Part shown: positions 58,285 to 64,000 of the stretch, piece by piece
How positions within the stretch are numbered: the first letter of the stretch is position 1
How the letters are laid out: the number at the start of each line of letters is the position of its first letter
NCBI RefSeq assembly: GCF_016634425.1
Contig: NZ_JAEPES010000002.1
Location: 496,001-560,000 of the forward strand
DNA from: Lacisediminihabitans changchengi
GTDB taxonomy: Bacteria; Actinomycetota; Actinomycetes; Actinomycetales; Microbacteriaceae
Length of the DNA: 64,000 nucleotides
Direction: 5' to 3'
The notes under the pieces: generated by a model
Databases searched by the model: none
The model's input: the letters and a program-made list of their open reading frames with translations, nothing else
What the model was told of the DNA's origin: nothing
Position numbers and translations under genes: made by a program

Positions 58285-58902
58285 TTAGATGTCGAGGATG
58301 CGGACGCTGGCCCGCTGCAACGCCGTCGACGCCGCGATCGCGTCACCGGCGTAGCCGCCGGCCATGGCACCATCTCTCGCAAGGATGAAGTCGTCGGCAG
58401 CGTCGCCGGGCAGCGGATGTCCGAGCCGGGAAAACAGGGCGGCCAGCGTGTCGGTGTACCAATCCCGGTGCTCGTTGACGGTCTCCCGTACCGGGTGGCC
58501 CTCGTCACCGAATTCGGCGGCGGCGTTGATGAACGCGCAGCCGCGGAAGTCGGGGCGCTGGATGTCGGCGACGAGGGCTGCGACGAGTGCCTGCACGGCA
58601 TCCTTCGGTGTCTGTGCCTGGTCGATGACCTGTTCGGTCACCGCAACCTCCGCGCGATGACGCGACTTCACATACTCGAGGATCAGGCGGTCTTTCGACC
58701 CGTAGTGCTTGTAGAAGGTGGCCTTGGTCACCTCTGACTCGCTGATGAGGCGGTCGATCCCGACGGAGCGGATGCCCTCGTCGTAGAACAGTCGGTCGGC
58801 CGTCGCGAGGATGCGCAGCTTGGCCGCGGCCGGGGGGACTACGCGGCGCGGCGGGTAGCCGAGAGCACGCTGTGTCGTCGGATCAGAATCTACAACTGGC
58901 AC
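58285..58902 (-). CDS. TetR/AcrR-family regulator
   Basis: 205 residues. AAAKLRILATADRLFYDEGIRSVGIDRLISESEVTKATFYKHYGSKDRLILEYV (about 27-80) is the TetR helix-turn-helix; the rest is the ligand and dimer domain with the TetR_C-like FRGCAFINAAAEFGDEGHPVRETV. GTG at 58902 is chosen: GAGGGAG (58910-58916) lies 7 bases upstream; the TTG at 58941 does not have this. It may govern the convergent aldo/keto reductase or genes elsewhere. Its leader contains three hairpins. Confidence 0.85.
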   Translation of the reverse strand: MPVVDSDPTTQRALGYPPRRVVPPAAAKLRILATADRLFYDEGIRSVGIDRLISESEVTKATFYKHYGSKDRLILEYVKSRHRAEVAVTEQVIDQAQTPKDAVQALVAALVADIQRPDFRGCAFINAAAEFGDEGHPVRETVNEHRDWYTDTLAALFSRLGHPLPGDAADDFILARDGAMAGGYAGDAIAASTALQRASVRILDI

Positions 58903-58990
58903 AGCGTGGCTCCCTCGGGCTAGTCGGCTAGGTGTCGTCAAGCCGGTCGGCAGCTATCCGGATCTCGGGGGGAAGATCCGGACTTCTACC

Positions 58991-59072
58991 CCGCAAGCTG
59001 GTGGCTTGCGGTAGAGCGTCGAATCCGCTTCGGGTGCGGAGCCGGGGGAGTCTTCGGGTGACTCCCCCGGCT
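58991..59072 (-). ncRNA. Triple hairpin, possible leader of tetR
   Basis: CCGCAAGC/GCTTGCGG (58991-58998, 59004-59011), TCCGC/GCGGA (59024-59040) and AGCCGGGGGAGTC/GACTCCCCCGGCT (59040-59052, 59060-59072). The last two share the identical loop TTCGGGT. They would be in the 5' leader if tetR transcription starts in the AT-rich stretch to the right. Confidence 0.4.
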
Positions 59073-59168
59073 GCCTGACGACTAGGTTCGTCCGGCTTCC
59101 GATATACCGAAGCTAGCACACGCTGCGGACAGACAGGTCGTTCTGTCCACAATTTCTTCTCACATTTT

Positions 59169-59186
59169 GTCCCCAATTCGGGGGAC
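59169..59186. promoter_or_regulatory. GTCCCC-aattcg-GGGGAC palindrome
   Basis: Six-bp arms, about 45 bases before the M16 start, next to the likely promoter; a possible operator. Confidence 0.4.
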
Positions 59187-59217
59187 CGGATCGGTCGGCA
59201 TCTCGTCCACGGTGACG

Positions 59218-59223
59218 TAGGCT
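59218..59223 (+). promoter_or_regulatory. Putative -10 of the M16 protease gene
   Basis: TAGGCT, 7 bases before ATG at 59231. Confidence 0.55.
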
Positions 59224-59230
59224 CAATCCG

Positions 59231-60568
59231 ATGAACGGTGCAGTCCCGCTACCCCTCGGCCTCGCCGACCTGTCCTTTTCCGCATCCGGAGATTCACGCG
59301 TGCGTCGCACCGTGTTGCCGAGCGGTGTGCGCATCCTCAGCGAGCAGGTGCCTGGCGCGCGCAGCTCCACGATCGGCTACTGGGTCGCCGTGGGATCCCG
59401 CGACGAGCGTCCAGACACCTTCGGCAGCACGCACTTCCTCGAGCACCTGCTGTTCAAGGGCACCACGACTCGGAGCGCCCTCGATATCGCGGTCAGCTTC
59501 GATGCGGTCGGCGGCGAGCACAACGCCGTCACCGCCAAGGAGTACACCTGCTACTACGCCAAGGTGCAGGATCGTGACCTGCCCATGGCGGTCGAGGTGC
59601 TCTCCGACATGATCACCTCATCGGTGATCGACCCCGAGGAGTTCGAGACCGAGCGTGGTGTCATTCTCGAAGAGCTCGCCATGGCCGACGACGATCCATC
59701 GGATGTCGTCAGCGAGAGGTTCTTCGAGGCCGTACTGGGTGACAACCCCCTCGGTCGGCCGATCGGCGGAAGCCCGGAGACCATCGAGGCCGCGACCCAC
59801 GACCGGGTGGTGAAGCACTACCGCGAGAACTATCGCGCTCAGGATCTGGTCATCACCGTCGCCGGTGCGGTCGATCACGACGAACTTGTCGCCGGCGTCG
59901 AGCGCGCGCTGATCGCGGCGGGCTGGGACCTCACTCTGGAGGCCGCACCGGTCGAGCGACGCGTCGCATCCGGTGAGTTGATCGAACGCGGCAGTCCGCT
60001 CGTCGTCGTGCAGCGCCCGATCGAGCAGGCGAACATCCTCATCGGCGTGCCGGGTATTCCGGCGGGCGACGATCGCCGGTCGACGATGGCCGTGCTCAAC
60101 TCGATCCTGGGCGGCGGAATGTCGTCGCGCCTGTTCCAGGAGATCCGTGAGAAGCGCGGACTGGCCTATTCCGTCTACTCGTTCTCACCGAGCTACTCCG
60201 ACCAGGGCCTGTTCGGTCTGTATGCGGGATGCTCGCCGGCCAAGGTCGCGCAGGTGAGCGAGCTGCTGGTCGGCGAATTCCGCCGGTTTGCCGATGGTGG
60301 AGTCACCGCAGACGAGATGGGTCGCGCCGTCGGGCAGTTGAGCGGGGCATCCGCTCTCGCCCTCGAAGACTCAGACACCCGCATGTCCCGTCTCGGTCGC
60401 GCCGAGATCACGCTGGGGGAGTTCGCCGACCTCGACGAGTCCCTGCGCCGCCTGAACCTCGTCACCGCCGACGATGTTCGTGAATTAGCCTCGGAACTCG
60501 TGTCGCGCCCGATTTCGATCGCCGCGGTCGGCACGATTGACGAGAACGCCTTCACCGGATTGGTCTAG
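59231..60568 (+). CDS. M16-family zinc protease (PepR-like)
   Basis: 445-residue insulinase-family metalloprotease. STHFLEHLLFKGTT is the inverted zinc motif HxxEH (about 76-80), with the third ligand Glu in RGVILEELAMADD (about 140). A second homologous half follows (about 235-430), including REKRGLAYSVYSFSPSY, the R/Y pair that completes the active site. The gene sits between pnp and dapB in most actinobacteria and Bacillus, so this is the conserved processing-peptidase-like protein of that cluster. Start by the leaderless rule. Confidence 0.92.
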   Translation: MNGAVPLPLGLADLSFSASGDSRVRRTVLPSGVRILSEQVPGARSSTIGYWVAVGSRDERPDTFGSTHFLEHLLFKGTTTRSALDIAVSFDAVGGEHNAVTAKEYTCYYAKVQDRDLPMAVEVLSDMITSSVIDPEEFETERGVILEELAMADDDPSDVVSERFFEAVLGDNPLGRPIGGSPETIEAATHDRVVKHYRENYRAQDLVITVAGAVDHDELVAGVERALIAAGWDLTLEAAPVERRVASGELIERGSPLVVVQRPIEQANILIGVPGIPAGDDRRSTMAVLNSILGGGMSSRLFQEIREKRGLAYSVYSFSPSYSDQGLFGLYAGCSPAKVAQVSELLVGEFRRFADGGVTADEMGRAVGQLSGASALALEDSDTRMSRLGRAEITLGEFADLDESLRRLNLVTADDVRELASELVSRPISIAAVGTIDENAFTGLV

Positions 60569-60636
60569 TCAGCCGAACAGCACCGCCGTTTATGTAACAA
60601 GCATTATTTGAGAAACACCGCTCGACAGGAACAACG

Positions 60637-61239
60637 ATGTCCCACTACCTCTACCTCGTTCGCCATGGCGAACAGCAGGACGCCGAATACGGCCTGCCCG
60701 ACGGCCCCCTCTCCGGGCGCGGCCAGCGTCAAGCCAAGGCGATCGCCGACCGGCTGAGCGGTGTTCCGTTCACCGGAGCCTGGCACTCGCCGCTGCAGCG
60801 CGCAGAAGACACGGCGAAGATCATGACGGCGAGCATGCCGAGCCTTGACTCGAAACCGTCTGCGCTGCTGTTCGACTGCATCCCGTCCGGGCCGACCGAC
60901 GACATGCCGCACGCCTTCGCTCCGTTCTATGGCTCGATCAGCCGCGAGCAGATCGAGGCGGGTGAGGCCCAGATGGCGGATGCCGTGGCCGAGTGGTTGA
61001 CGCCGTCGCGAGAAGACCGCCACGACCTGCTGATCACGCACAACTTCGTGATCGCATGGTTCGTGCGGGAGGTCTTCGGCGCCCCGGCCTGGCGATGGAT
61101 GGGACTCAACCAGGCGAACTGCGGTCTCACGATCATCCGGGTGCGTTCGGTGAAATCCCCGGTGTTGATCACCTACAACGATCTCGGTCACCTGCCGCCG
61201 GAGCTGCGCACTGGGGTGCCGGACGGGCAGCCGTTCTAG
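60637..61239 (+). CDS. Histidine phosphatase family protein
   Basis: 200 residues. YLYLVRHGEQQDAEYG has the phospho-accepting His of the RHG motif, GAWHSPLQRAEDTAKIM the second Arg, and DLLITHNFVIAWFVREV the second catalytic His. It is a phosphoglycerate-mutase-like phosphatase; the substrate is unknown. A GACAGGAAC ribosome-binding region lies before the ATG. The 68-bp gap to the M16 gene is AT-rich with TAACAAGCATTATTTGAG, likely its own promoter. Confidence 0.88.
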   Translation: MSHYLYLVRHGEQQDAEYGLPDGPLSGRGQRQAKAIADRLSGVPFTGAWHSPLQRAEDTAKIMTASMPSLDSKPSALLFDCIPSGPTDDMPHAFAPFYGSISREQIEAGEAQMADAVAEWLTPSREDRHDLLITHNFVIAWFVREVFGAPAWRWMGLNQANCGLTIIRVRSVKSPVLITYNDLGHLPPELRTGVPDGQPF

Positions 61240-61272
61240 CCGACGCTCTGTTCTGGCCGACGCGGCAGGCCG

Positions 61273-61743
61273 CTACAGGGTCTTGAGGTACCAGTTCGTC
61301 GCGTTCGGATTGTCGTTATACGGCGGGATGTCGACGTAGCCGGACGACCGATACAGTCCGCCGGCGGCGGCGAGGCTCGCATTGGTGTCGAGCACGAGCT
61401 CTTCGGCGCCGAGGTCGCGCGCCCGTCGTTCCAGTTCGGAGAGAATCGCGCGGCCGAGACCACGGCCGCGGGCCTGCGGCTCGAGCCAGAGGTGCTTCAC
61501 CTCGTAGCGGACGAGGCCGGCCGCCCCGGATGGTGACCGGCGGATGCCGCCGCAGCCGACATCCGTTCCGTCGTCATCCACCAGCACGACGAATTCGCCC
61601 CGTGGCGGCTCGAAGTCGGCGGGGGAGGGGAAAACGGTGACATAGCCACCGCCCGGAAACGTCTCGGCACGGGAGGTGAAGTATTCGGTCAGCAGGCGAT
61701 GCGCCGCGCGCTCGTCGACAGCGGATTCACGCCAGGTAACCAT
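61273..61743 (-). CDS. GNAT-family N-acetyltransferase
   Basis: 156 residues. FVVLVDDDGTDVGCGGIRR, then VKHLWLEPQARGRGLGRAILSELERRARDLGAEELVLDTNASLAAAGGLYRSSGY: the QARGRGLG motif A binds acetyl-CoA, and LYRSSGY is the usual motif B end. Substrate unknown. Start at 61743 by TAGGCT plus 7 bases; it is divergent from dapB with a 57-bp gap. Confidence 0.88.
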   Translation of the reverse strand: MVTWRESAVDERAAHRLLTEYFTSRAETFPGGGYVTVFPSPADFEPPRGEFVVLVDDDGTDVGCGGIRRSPSGAAGLVRYEVKHLWLEPQARGRGLGRAILSELERRARDLGAEELVLDTNASLAAAGGLYRSSGYVDIPPYNDNPNATNWYLKTL

Positions 61744-61750
61744 GCCATCA

Positions 61751-61756
61751 AGCCTA
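61751..61756 (-). promoter_or_regulatory. Putative -10 of the GNAT gene
   Basis: TAGGCT on the minus strand, 7 bases before ATG at 61743. Confidence 0.55.
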
Positions 61757-61788
61757 GGCTGGCGCGCTGGGGCAGCTCGTCGGCTTGG

Positions 61789-61794
61789 TAGTTT
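61789..61794 (+). promoter_or_regulatory. Putative -10 of dapB
   Basis: TAGTTT, 6 bases before ATG at 61801. Confidence 0.55.
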
Positions 61795-61800
61795 TGACCC

Positions 61801-62535
61801 ATGACAACGACAGTGGCGATCATCGGGGCGACCGGCAGGATGGGGCGCCTGGTCGGCGAGGTCGTCGACGAGCTCGACGGCTTCGAGGTGGTCGCCCGCA
61901 TCGGGTCGGCCGATGCTCTCGAGGGCATGCTGACCGCGGATGTCGTGGTCGATGTCACCGTTCCGGCCGTCAGCCAGTCGGTGGTCGACTTCGCCGTCGA
62001 CAACGGCAGGCCCGTGCTGGTCGGAACCAGTGGGTGGTCGAACCAGCGGATCACGGCCCTCCGCCGCCGGGTGTCTGCGCAGCCTGGTCTCGGGGTCATC
62101 GTCATCCCGAATTTCTCGCTCGGTTCGGTGCTGGCCACCGCGTTCGCGGCGACCGCCGCGCGTTTTTTCGACTCGATCGAGATCATCGAGGCACACCACG
62201 CCTCCAAGGTGGACTCGCCGTCGGGCACTGCCGTGCGCACCGCCGAGCTCATCGGGGCCGCACGGGCGAATCTCGGGCCGGTGATCGCGCCGCACGCCGA
62301 CCAGCGTGCTCGCGGTCAGCAGGTGTCGAGCGTGCCGATCCACAGCCTGCGCATGCAGGGGGTCGTTGCCAAGCAGGACGTGATCTTCGGCGGTACGGGG
62401 GAGACCCTCACCCTGAGCCACGAGACGCTGTCGCCGACGTCTTATGTCGCGGGCATCCGCCTGTCGCTGCAGGCGCTGCGCGAGACCGACGGTGTGGTGG
62501 TCGGACTCGATCAGCTCATCGATCTGGGCGCCTGA
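61801..62535 (+). CDS. dapB: 4-hydroxy-tetrahydrodipicolinate reductase DapB
   Basis: Reduces the dapA product on the way to diaminopimelate and lysine. 244 residues, the normal length. VAIIGATGRMGRLVGEVVDEL is the nucleotide-binding site (about 6-26), VTVPAVSQSVVDFAVDNGRPVLVGTSGW the middle, and IIEAHHASKVDSPSGTAVRTAELI (about 128-152) the catalytic EAHHxxKxDxPSGT motif. A leaderless-type start. Its stop shares a base with the next ATG. dapA is not in the window. Confidence 0.96.
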   Translation: MTTTVAIIGATGRMGRLVGEVVDELDGFEVVARIGSADALEGMLTADVVVDVTVPAVSQSVVDFAVDNGRPVLVGTSGWSNQRITALRRRVSAQPGLGVIVIPNFSLGSVLATAFAATAARFFDSIEIIEAHHASKVDSPSGTAVRTAELIGAARANLGPVIAPHADQRARGQQVSSVPIHSLRMQGVVAKQDVIFGGTGETLTLSHETLSPTSYVAGIRLSLQALRETDGVVVGLDQLIDLGA

Positions 62536-62981
62536 TGCGCGGACGGGTCGGCGCCATCGTTATGACGGCGCTGCTGGTGCTGTACCTGGTGCTGGTGACG
62601 CAGCTCGCTATCCGCCTGATCTCGGTGGATGAGCCGGTGGCAAAGGCACTCGGGATCGCGCTCCTGGTGCTGCCGGTGATCGGGCTGTGGGCGCTCATCG
62701 CGGAACTCCTGTTCGGGCTGCGGAGTCAGCGGCTGACGAGGCGGCTCGCCGACGCCGGGGAGTTGCCGGCCGACACCCTTCCGAGTCGGGCCAGCGGTCG
62801 ACCGGTGCGCTCGGCCGCGGATGCCGAGTTTCCGCGCTACAAGGCCGAGGTCGAGGCCGACCCTGGTTCGTGGCAGGCGTGGTTCCGGCTCGGGCTCGCC
62901 TACGACGCGAGCGGCGACCGCCGCCGCGCTCGCCAGGCCATCCGCCGCAGCATCGCCCTCGAGCGCGCTTCCGTTGATTGA
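62535..62981 (+). CDS. Membrane protein with a C-terminal TPR-like segment
   Basis: 148 residues. Two hydrophobic segments (about 6-26 and 37-62) precede a soluble part ending SWQAWFRLGLAYDASGDRRRARQAIRRSIALE, close to one tetratricopeptide unit. The ATG shares the last base of the dapB stop (TGATG), so it is translationally coupled. Its last codons and stop lie inside a REP-like element. Function unknown. Confidence 0.75.
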   Translation: MRGRVGAIVMTALLVLYLVLVTQLAIRLISVDEPVAKALGIALLVLPVIGLWALIAELLFGLRSQRLTRRLADAGELPADTLPSRASGRPVRSAADAEFPRYKAEVEADPGSWQAWFRLGLAYDASGDRRRARQAIRRSIALERASVD

Positions 62982-63018
62982 GTAGCGCACGCCGTTTGCG
63001 GCGTCCGCGTATCGAAAT
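62976..63018. repeat. REP-like TTGAGTAGCGC...GCGTATCGAAA palindrome
   Basis: GATTGAGTAGCGC, then GCACGCCGTTTGCGGCGTCC, then GCGTATCGAAAT. The central ACGCCG/CGGCGT pairs. This element is common between genes of Microbacteriaceae; here it begins within the last codons of the upstream gene and supplies its TGA. Confidence 0.75.
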
Positions 63019-63028
63019 CCGCGCCGAG

Positions 63029-63922
63029 CTACAGAAACTCGTCGATCGCCTGCTCGACGGTGTGATCGCGGAACACGAACCCGTCGGCGGTCAACTTTTC
63101 CGACGAGACGTTTTGGCTGCTCAGCAGTAGTTCCTCCCCGGCATCCTGGAGCGCGAGGTCGATGGCAAACTCGGGCACCGCGAGCGCATACGGTCTGTGC
63201 ATCTTGTGCGCAACGTATTTGGTGATCTCCCCGGAGGTCGCTCTGGTCGGTCCGGCCAGGTTGACCGGCCCGCTCAGTGTCGACGTGAGCAGATACCGGA
63301 TCGCCGCTGCCTCGTCGTACAAACTGATCCACGGCCATACGTCGGTCCCGCTTGCAAGTCGCGAACCGAGGCCGACGCGGGTGAGCGCCATGATCGGCTT
63401 GAGCGAACCGCCGTCACCGATCACCAGTCCGGTGCGGAGCATGACGACCCGGGTCGCCGTGGGGGACAGGCTCGCGGCCCGCTCCCACTGCTCGACGACG
63501 TCGCCCAGAAACCCTTTTCCGCGCGGAGACTCCTCGGTGAGGATCTCCCCGGGCCGGTCACCGTAGATGCCGACGGCGGAGCCGCTCAAGAAGGTCGCCG
63601 GTGGCGTCGCGGCACGGGCCATGGCATCCGTCAGCGTTCTGGTGGCATCGAGTCGCGATTTTAGGATCTCGTCCCGGTACTTGTGCGTCCACGGCAGTTT
63701 GCCGATGGAGGCGCCAGAGAGGTTGATCACGGCGTCCGTGTCGCTGATCAGCCCGGGATCGAGCGTGCCAGAGGCGGGTGCCCAGGTGGCCTGGTTGTCG
63801 CTCTGTGGTTCTCCTCGTACGAGGAGCGTGACCTGGTGGCCGTCATCGGTGAGCTGCCGGATCAGTTCGGTGCCGATGAAGCCCGAGCCGCCAGCGACGA
63901 GTACGCGCAGAGTTTCGGACAT
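63029..63922 (-). CDS. TIGR01777-type epimerase (SDR39U1/YfcH-like)
   Basis: 297 residues. LRVLVAGGSGFIGTELIRQLTDDGHQVTLLVR is the Rossmann site; INLSGASIGKLPWTHKYRDEILKSRLDATRTLTDAM and FLSGSAVGIYGDRPGEILTEESPRGKGFLGDVVEQWE are the signature blocks of the TIGR01777 family, with Tyr in the GIYGD motif; the DUF1731-like C-terminus (GFVFRDHTVEQAIDEFL) ends the protein. Putative NAD(P)-dependent nucleotide-sugar or heme-related epimerase of unknown substrate. ATG at 63922 overlaps the stop of the upstream OsmC-like gene by one base. Confidence 0.88.
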   Translation of the reverse strand: MSETLRVLVAGGSGFIGTELIRQLTDDGHQVTLLVRGEPQSDNQATWAPASGTLDPGLISDTDAVINLSGASIGKLPWTHKYRDEILKSRLDATRTLTDAMARAATPPATFLSGSAVGIYGDRPGEILTEESPRGKGFLGDVVEQWERAASLSPTATRVVMLRTGLVIGDGGSLKPIMALTRVGLGSRLASGTDVWPWISLYDEAAAIRYLLTSTLSGPVNLAGPTRATSGEITKYVAHKMHRPYALAVPEFAIDLALQDAGEELLLSSQNVSSEKLTADGFVFRDHTVEQAIDEFL

Positions 63923-64000
63923 CAGGCGAGGCTCGCTTCGAGGGTGATCGGGATGCCGATCAGGGCGCGTGAGACCGGGCACGTTTTCTTCGCCTCGTCG
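63922..64000 (-). CDS. OsmC/Ohr-family peroxiredoxin (5' end outside window)
   Basis: Only the last 25 residues are visible: DEAKKTCPVSRALIGIPITLEASLA and a stop. KxxCPVSRAL is the second-cysteine motif of OsmC/Ohr proteins, thiol peroxidases that reduce organic hydroperoxides. The stop overlaps the start of the epimerase gene, so both are translated together. Subfamily cannot be set from this fragment. Confidence 0.7.
   Translation of the reverse strand, partial: DEAKKTCPVSRALIGIPITLEASLA

Larger units (their letters stand above)
58903..59230. other. Intergenic region between tetR and the M16 gene
   Basis: 328 bp. It holds the tetR ribosome-binding site, three hairpins (58991-59072), an AT-rich stretch (59098-59166) likely to contain promoters, a GTCCCC/GGGGAC palindrome (59169-59186) and the -10 for the gene at 59231. 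No coding frame is supported. Confidence 0.6.

Overview
The window is 64 kb of high-GC, gene-dense DNA from an actinobacterium, most likely a member of the Microbacteriaceae; the genus cannot be fixed from sequence alone. The evidence is the rpsO-pnp-M16 protease-dapB order, a 13E12-type DUF222/HNH protein, a Stealth-family phosphotransferase, a mycobacterial-type cyclic-nucleotide phosphodiesterase, a MarP-type protease, an Actino-pnp-like leader in front of pnp, and short interspersed repeats (GGTCCCTGAGC...CGAAGGG and TTGAGTAGCGC...GCGTATCGAAA). I see no tRNA, rRNA, CRISPR, integrase or complete insertion sequence. It reads as core chromosome with ordinary accessory genes.

Layout. 0-6.5 kb: partial Fpg/Nei glycosylase, a GNAT, mutY divergent from a P-loop protein with a decayed Walker A, then truB - two membrane proteins - ribF, and a ROK sugar kinase. 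6.5-18 kb: an SRPBCC protein coupled to a 35-residue membrane peptide, a DUF2867-type reductase, an SGNH hydrolase, an M20 peptidase, a Stealth protein, an Rv0805-like phosphodiesterase, a stand-alone SNF2 ATPase and maltokinase. 18-31 kb: a 466-bp intergenic region with a strong branched inverted repeat, two exporters and membrane proteins, a Pit phosphate transporter with a small partner, aspA, the DUF222/HNH gene followed by about 400 bp of simple-sequence arrays, an Ada-AlkA fusion, ribokinase and a GlcD-type oxidase. 31-46 kb: a PrsW protease, a HelD-like RNA polymerase-recycling ATPase, several MFS exporters, an acyl-CoA dehydrogenase, two alpha/beta hydrolases, an FAD oxidoreductase with an SRPBCC partner, and a MarP-like protease. 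46-64 kb: rpsO, a FUSC protein, a CE1758/CE1759-type luciferase-like monooxygenase/FMN reductase pair, a LysR-MFS divergon, pnp, a PEBP protein, an aldo/keto reductase with a TetR regulator, the M16 protease, dapB, and an epimerase/OsmC pair at the right edge.

Two signals run through the whole window. First, about twenty genes have a TAnnnT-like -10 hexamer ending 5-8 (mostly exactly 6) bases before the start codon with no Shine-Dalgarno sequence, which implies leaderless transcripts and decides several starts. Second, intergenic regions hold an unusual variety of short tandem arrays (periods 6, 7, 8, 12, 17 and about 33 bp) and long perfect inverted repeats, some of them terminators and some unexplained. 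No clearly novel multi-gene system is evident. The strongest candidates for undescribed biology are the structured element near 18.26-18.34 kb, the triple hairpin near 59.0 kb, the 23-bp inverted repeat at 42.9 kb and the satellite block at 26.5-26.9 kb.
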